Below are positions 58,395 to 64,000 of a stretch of 64,000 bases of DNA, piece after piece. Source of the stretch: Doryteuthis pealeii (Eukaryota > Mollusca > Cephalopoda > Myopsida > Loliginidae); NCBI GenBank assembly GCA_023376005.1, contig CM042138.1:95811880-95875879 (forward strand), written 5' to 3'. How positions within the stretch are numbered: position 1 is the first letter of the stretch; every line of letters starts with the position of its first letter. Position numbers and translations under genes: made by a program. The notes below the pieces were generated by a model. That model worked only from the letters and a program-made list of their open reading frames with translations, was not told the DNA's origin and did not search any database.

Positions 58395-60848
58395 GTCTAC
58401 AATTTAACTAACAACGTAATCTCTGAATAACACTGCTGATACTAGTAAAACATCTGAAACATCTCTAGGACAATGACAAATCATTCCTTATTTAGCAGAA
58501 TGTACGGCCACCAGATTATGGAATCGGAAGTTGTTTGCCCAGAAAGTAAACGTGTAGCCAGATTCTTTACTATCAAATGTGGAAGGCCCTGAACCCCAAG
58601 GACCATGCAATTGCTTGGAACCGATTGTACAAGGGGGATGAGTGATGAGAATACAGTATGCACCTCTCCTGGAAAACTCCTTGACAGTCTGGAAACAGTC
58701 GAGTGGAACTTTCAATTCCAAATGAGCGAAGATGGCAATTATGCTTGTCAACAGAAATGATGAATCTCCATGATTGATGTGAACAAAAAAGAAAGTGATA
58801 ATTCTTGAGCCTCAGATAAATCTTTAAATGGTCCCTATTTGGAAGCACTGTAGTGGACATACCCTTTAGGAGCATATTAGGAGGAATCTTTTACGAAGAT
58901 ACGCTTTAATTCTGAGACAATGGTAAACTCTCACCCCTTCTTCCAGTCGAATCCTGATTACTGGTATACCAGCAACCATCAATTGTGGAAACCGTTGCTA
59001 CTTACTTCCTACACCAGACAGAGCCGATTTTCTTTCTTACCTTTCAGCGTTCAAAGCCAGCAAGTGAATACTCCCTTGTTGGATACACTTGGTGTTTTGA
59101 AACTGTGAGCGCTACGAATACTGTCGATGAAACGAGAACCCAATCTATGGTTACGTTGACCCGGTGAAAATACCGAAGTCAGATGCTTAGCCCGCACATT
59201 ACCACGCTGAATCGCCAACGACCATCCTGTCGTATTTGGACCAACCTCAAGGCGATCAAGAGAGATATTACCGCAAAATATATCTTCCGGAAGCTGAGCT
59301 CGGACAATTCAAATGCGAACTCCTCGAAGCTTGCTAATAACAAATCAACCAAGTAACGTCAATGTTGTAAATTCTTTCTGGTTGTGCTACTGATAACACC
59401 ATTACGATACCATCGATCATCCTATTGCATGAAAGACATGATACATCCCTTCTTGATTTGGTCCATGCGGTTCCCTTGCAGAAAAAACCTAGATAGACCC
59501 CTGCTTGCAGGCACTTCCTGCTGTATTAACCTTGCACGAGTCCCCGTTGAAGAATTCCCTGCAGATCAAATGCTTAAACCAACGACTGTGTGAGGCCAGC
59601 TTTGAAACATATGAAACCACAAATGACAATTAGAAGACATACATACAGATTAGACAGAAGCAAGCTCACATTAATGATGAAGGCCGGTAGACGGAATTTC
59701 GGTGATCTGAGATATCCCTCCCAAACTTACCGAGTGATTGGATGTGACCATCGTCAATATGAGCAAAGCGCACCTGTCCTCCATTTGTATGGAAGCTCAA
59801 AATGCTTCAAGGCATTGTGCAAGTCGTGAGCATGTCAACTGTTCGAGCTAGCATCCAACTGCTTAATCACCTTAACAAGTATTTCAAATATGTCTCTAAT
59901 TGCAGTCTCATCTCTGAAAGACATTTCAGACGCACATCTTCAAAAAGCTGGACGCAGGATTCCGATTCCGAGAGGAAAAACAGGTAAAACTGAAGTCTGT
60001 TCGCTTATAGCATTGTTTTATGGTTATGACATGGCTTCGTTTTTGAGGACATTTTGACAGAGCAGCCTGAACCTGAAGGGCTGCCGTCGACTAATCTGTC
60101 CTGTTTGTTTGATCTTTGTGATGGGTCCTTGTTTGCGTAAGTCTCAAGAGTTGGAACCCGAAGGAAACACTTTCACTTTTATGTTCCCACTTGCTTGATG
60201 TAAGTCAGCAAACTTGTTATCCCAAAGTCTACATTCTCATGCCGCGTGTCAGCTATGCTCGGTTTCTGGAACGCAGTATGGGGCGCATCCGAACCTACAT
60301 TAAATGGCCTGCAGCTATGCCATGAAGACCAACCAAAAGACGTAACATGTCTGCAGCAAATTCCTGTATCTTCTATCTGATCATCTTTTTCTCTGAAGTG
60401 TTTGGCAATTTGATATCATCCCTAATTTTAGGCAAGCATTCATCTCCTTGTTGGTCTCCCCGAACAACACAATGTCCTCGCTTATGAACGAGACAGTACC
60501 TTCATTTCCGGAAATAGCAGCAGCCAGTACGCTCATGTGGCGTCTCCTATAGCCTTCTGATGACGTCAACACTGAGACGGTTCAGTAGATCAGACAACAA
60601 TCTTCATCCTCACTGCCTTATTTGCTGATGGATCCTGGCTTTCTTCATCTTATTTTCTGTGTCGATCCACTGACTATGTACTACAAAGTCCAGACTTCAT
60701 CAACCAACGTTAGCAGCTGTTGGCAGGTGTGGGCAAGATGTCAAAGCTTGTGCTCGTCTTCATGACCGACTGGAGATTCATCATGCTCATCCCTATCCTA
60801 CATGTTCAGGCCATTCACATCGGCTACATCAGCGTCGAAATTACCAAG
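58395..60848 (+). CDS. UNC93-like exon 1, second copy
   Basis: Block C partner of 3130-5703, from TTCTTTCAG at 58394 to ACCAAG|GGTAAGC (the extra G may be an error). The same motifs occur: GTGTTTGGCAATTTGATATC (V-F-G-N-L-I) with cleaner frame at 60399-60418 than in block A, and F-x-H-I-G-Y-I-S near 60810-60840. Breaks lie at other places than in block A, so the two copies together support an intact underlying frame for the core. The N-terminal part (58395-60000) is as uncertain as in A. Confidence 0.75.
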
Positions 60849-60919
60849 GGTAAGCTGATGTTCTTAAACATCATTCTAAGTCAGTGACTTAAAAAAAAAC
60901 TAAACTGTTCTATAGAGGT

Positions 60920-61175
60920 CAGTTTAGCTCAGTCGATAGAACCATTCGCCTAAGAATCTAAAGGTTTTGGTTTCGATACCGGTCCCTCCCCCCCAACTCA
61001 GCGGCATGAGTAGCGCACCTTAGATATAATCTGATCTGTGTGTAAAGCATCGGAGCTGATTTAATGTGGCGCTTCAACTCATCAGAAACAATCTCTCTGA
61101 TTTTGCGCTAGTGAAAAAGAAGAAAAAGACCCCTTGCTGATTGGCTGATACCAATAATAGACCATCCATAGACAC
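60920..61175 (+). mobile_element. S2 SINE, second copy
   Basis: Block C partner of 5785-6035. The head TTTAGCTCAGTCGATAGAACC is better kept here, with box B GGTTTCGATACC. Confidence 0.82.
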
Positions 61176-62029
61176 TTTATTTTACTTATAGAAAATATCT
61201 ATTGGAAAATTTGATGTGTAATTTATTTTGGACATATTTTTTTTTCTTTTGATAATTTTTGTATTTAAGAGTCATTAAGATAATTCTTTATCTCATTTTT
61301 TATCCTATATTTCTAGTTTCTGGATAATAATCTTTTTATTTTAAAATTTTAGCATTAATATATATATATATATATATATTATATTCACATTATGCTCATT
61401 GCACTTATCCTCCCTACAGTCAATCTTATTTAAACTCAATTATTAATAAATAGTTTTACATTATTAATACAGTTGACATATCTACATACTAAAACATGCA
61501 ACTGTATTTATATATAACAAAAAATATCAGTTTACAGTGTGAACGGGGAGGCTAATTTGCATATTGATATTTTAAAAATTTGATTTTAATAAATATGTGC
61601 TAATATTATTGATTTCTAACTATTTGGTTTTATCTTTATGGATATGACCAAATCTCGGGATAATCTTCAAAGAAATCTATTAACAAGAAGAAATAACTGT
61701 AATTTTATTTTTAACTTCCTATTCGAACTAAAGCATATAAATCAGGAAATTAGCAATAAAGACGGGAGTGATAGAGAGTAAGTTTCAGTTGTTCTATTTT
61801 TCGATTATACCTAACCCTCTTTTCAAATCTTTTATTCTGCATTCTTATTTAGTTTCATCTTTCTTTCTAATCTAATCTAATATTTTATTACATTAAAACA
61901 TTAAATACTTGCCCTGGATGGTGCATATATTTGCTAGTGAAAATATGGCTATTATTTTTTATTGGTACTTAAAAGAATTGCATGAATTCTTGCAAAGAAT
62001 TATTGGATTTTCTTTCTTTTTTCTTTCAG

Positions 62030-62161
62030 GCCTTTGTTACGTGTTTTCTTGGAATACATATGGTGGACTATATGATGATTGCTATGGAATTTCTGATGCC
62101 TTCAGTTCCTAATCACTGGCTGCTCAACCAAATACAGGAAGAATAGTATTGTTAAGCATAG
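62030..62161 (+). CDS. UNC93-like exon 2, second copy
   Basis: Block C partner of 7192-7328. Acceptor TTTCTTTCAG|GCC is clean here. It encodes the same helix and the Y-G-I-S-D-A-F-S-S segment in one frame, where block A is shifted. The end ATAG|GCAAGT repeats the GC donor, so that donor is unlikely to be a random base error. Confidence 0.75.
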
Positions 62162-63094
62162 GCAAGTAGTCAGCGAGCCGTTTGATTTTGATGCCTTTGT
62201 GAAATTACTGAGCTTTTGAAATTTTCCTGTAAATTGCTGTCATTTGATTTGTATTTTCTATTTAACCTGTCAGCCATGTTTTGTTATGGATATTGTTGAA
62301 AAAAATTAGACCTTCTGTTTCCCTTGAAAACTATTCTTAAAAAGAGAATTGGCCTTTGATAACTAATAACTTTTGGAAGAATAAGACAGAACTACAAGTT
62401 CTTTAAGATAGGGAATACTTGGTCAATTCGTATCACATAGAAAGTATTAACAGAAGATGAAAAGATAGAAGTCTCAGGTATAACAAAATTAAAAAGCTAG
62501 TATTTCAGGTTGAATTGTGTACAAATTACACACACATGAATTGTTTTTAATGGCAGTATTAAATTAAAATTAAAAATAAGGACATAGCAGTTGATTTTAC
62601 TGTTTAGTTATTTTGCCATTATCACATATTCATTCAAGATGTGGCACCATTTTGAATTTGTTGTCCTATATCTTGTTTATTCATTCCCATTTACCCTGTC
62701 TAATCATTAGAATTTATGTAGTCTAAGATAAGCTGCGAGTTTGGTAGCAAATTTTGAAATTAACGCTAATCAATTTAGGCAGTTCGATAGATTATTTATG
62801 AATAGATTAAGTGAATTTATAAATTAAAAATAATTTTCTGTAATAGATTAAATTTTATGAATTTTTGATCAAATAAGTATAAGAAATCCCATAAAAAAAG
62901 GCACAAAGTGCCATTATTAATAATGCTATTTACAACTTGAACTTAAGCCAGATCTTTATTCAGTAAATATTGTCACAACTGATTTTGGAACATTTTTATC
63001 ATATTATGATTATTAGAATAGAATATTGTTTACTACGATTTTAAATATTGCATATAGTTCTAATGTATATATATTCTTAGAGTATAGAGCTCTT

Positions 63095-63350
63095 AGAGTA
63101 TGGTTTAGCCAGTCAGGTAGAGCACCCCCGCAAGGAATCACAAGCTTCTGCGCTCAGTATTGGTCCCTGCCAAATCAGTGCATGAATAGCACAGTTTGAG
63201 TAATCTTATCTGTGTGGTAAAGTAGGGAGCTGATGGTAAATGTAACACTTCACCCCAGCTACAACAAACAGTCTAGTGCTAATGAAAAGGGGAAAGACTC
63301 CCTCGCTGTCTGGCTGATACCGACAATAGCCACTCCACCTACTTACTTTT
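63095..63350 (+). mobile_element. S2 SINE, second copy
   Basis: Block C partner of 8305-8575. GGGAGCTGATGGTAAATGTA, CTAGTGCTAATGAAAAGGGG and TGTCTGGCTGATACCGAC match the S2 consensus better than the block A copy. Confidence 0.8.
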
Positions 63351-63744
63351 ACTATTGAGTATATGTTTTCTGGAGATTTTCTATAGAATTTTTATAAATT
63401 GGATGTTTGTTTTATTGGGATCTTCAGTAGTTTATCCAGAATTCCATGCATTTCTTAAATACATGTTTTTTTTTGTTTTTTTTAAAGTATACCTTTTCAA
63501 GAGTGAAATCAATTATTGTCATAATTGTTTTAAAGTCACTGATGAAAATGTATAAATTAAAAGTGAAAGAAAAAGTTCTATAATGATAACTACATATATA
63601 TATATATATAGATATACAGATTTTACTGTTTTGACAAGATAAAAGTGAATACTTTCTTTTTTAAAGATATTATTCACCTCATCAATAGTAACTTATTGTA
63701 TATTTTAACTAGTTTTTGATATGTTTTCAATATAGAGATGACTT

Positions 63745-64000
63745 TCTTGTTGGAGGCATGTGGTATAATAGAGTCGTAGGAAATGGACTAATTGACCCGA
63801 GTTCAAATCCTGGAAGAAGCTACAGATCACATAGTGCTAATACCCTTGGGAAAGTATGGATCCAACTACTCTCCCCCCCCAGCTATGGGTAAATAGTAGG
63901 ACAGACTGGGCTCTTTAACCTTGGTTAGGCAACCGTCTAGGCGAAGGAAAACTCTGAATTCAAAAAACTGTTAGGAGTGGTCACTACTAGAATAGGCTCA
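63745..64000 (+). mobile_element. S1 SINE, cut by the window end
   Basis: Block C partner of 8990-9245, with GAGTTCAAATCCTGG, CTAATACCCTTGGGAAAG, GACAGACTGGGCTC and GGTTAGGCAACCGTCTAGGC. Confidence 0.8.

Larger units (their letters stand above)
55650..64000. repeat. Contig block C: direct second copy of 298-9251
   Basis: Collinear with 298-9251 from its first base to the window end. Matching landmarks include the S1 SINE, the palindromic MITE (56790-57040), the short hairpin (57351-57410), UNC93-like exons 1 and 2, two S2 SINEs and the last S1 SINE. Copy C is 8351 bp against 8954 bp in A. Part of the difference is a 273-bp insertion present only in A; the rest is scattered small deletions, many in homopolymers. 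Either the other haplotype or an unmerged overlap. Confidence 0.95.

Noticed and set aside
58481..58875. Three overlapping minus-strand frames of 60-100 codons in block C
   Set aside because: They are antisense to UNC93-like exon 1 and have no counterpart of similar length in block A.

Overview
This is AT-rich eukaryotic DNA with introns, TA/TG microsatellites and many tRNA-derived SINE-like repeats. The best guess is a mollusc, probably a cephalopod; that rests on the style of the repeats and the kind of gene and is inference. Nothing looks prokaryotic: there are no operons, no closely packed ORFs and no ribosome binding sites.

The window is three contig blocks joined by two runs of exactly 100 Ns. 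Block A is 1-12871, block B 12972-55549 and block C 55650-64000. C repeats A (298-9251) in the same orientation, with many one- or few-base indels and one 273-bp insertion found only in A. B is built of two fold-back palindromes. In the first, 12972-28894 is the reverse complement of 29008-44925 around a spacer of about 113 bp. In the second, 45667-50433 is the reverse complement of 50487-55549 around a spacer of about 53 bp. So the non-redundant sequence is roughly A plus 29008-50433, about 34 kb, and the rest is second copies. The simplest reading is an uncorrected or lightly corrected long-read assembly with fold-back (missed-adapter type) chimerism in B and a duplicated haplotig or overlap in A/C.

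The one gene I recognise is an UNC-93-like (UNC93A family, major-facilitator-like) membrane protein on the + strand. Its pieces are a large exon 1 (3130-5703) and exon 2 (7192-7328) in A, then exon 3 (43925-44056) and terminal exon 4 (45989-46211) in B. Each is present a second time: exons 1 and 2 in C, exon 3 inverted in the left arm of B, exon 4 inverted in the right arm of the second palindrome. Most copies are broken by indels that differ between copies, so the breaks look like sequence errors and not a decayed gene. The exon 2 donor appears to be a GC donor (AG|GCAAGT), and its phase fits exon 3 exactly.

The remainder is intron or intergenic DNA holding a mariner transposase remnant, two 3'-end remnants of one non-LTR retrotransposon family, at least four SINE-like families, a palindromic MITE-like element, minisatellites and long TA runs. 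A possible unrelated terminal exon with a poly(A) signal lies near 34.5-34.8 kb. I found no convincing new biological system; the most striking architecture is probably an assembly product and should be tested as such first.
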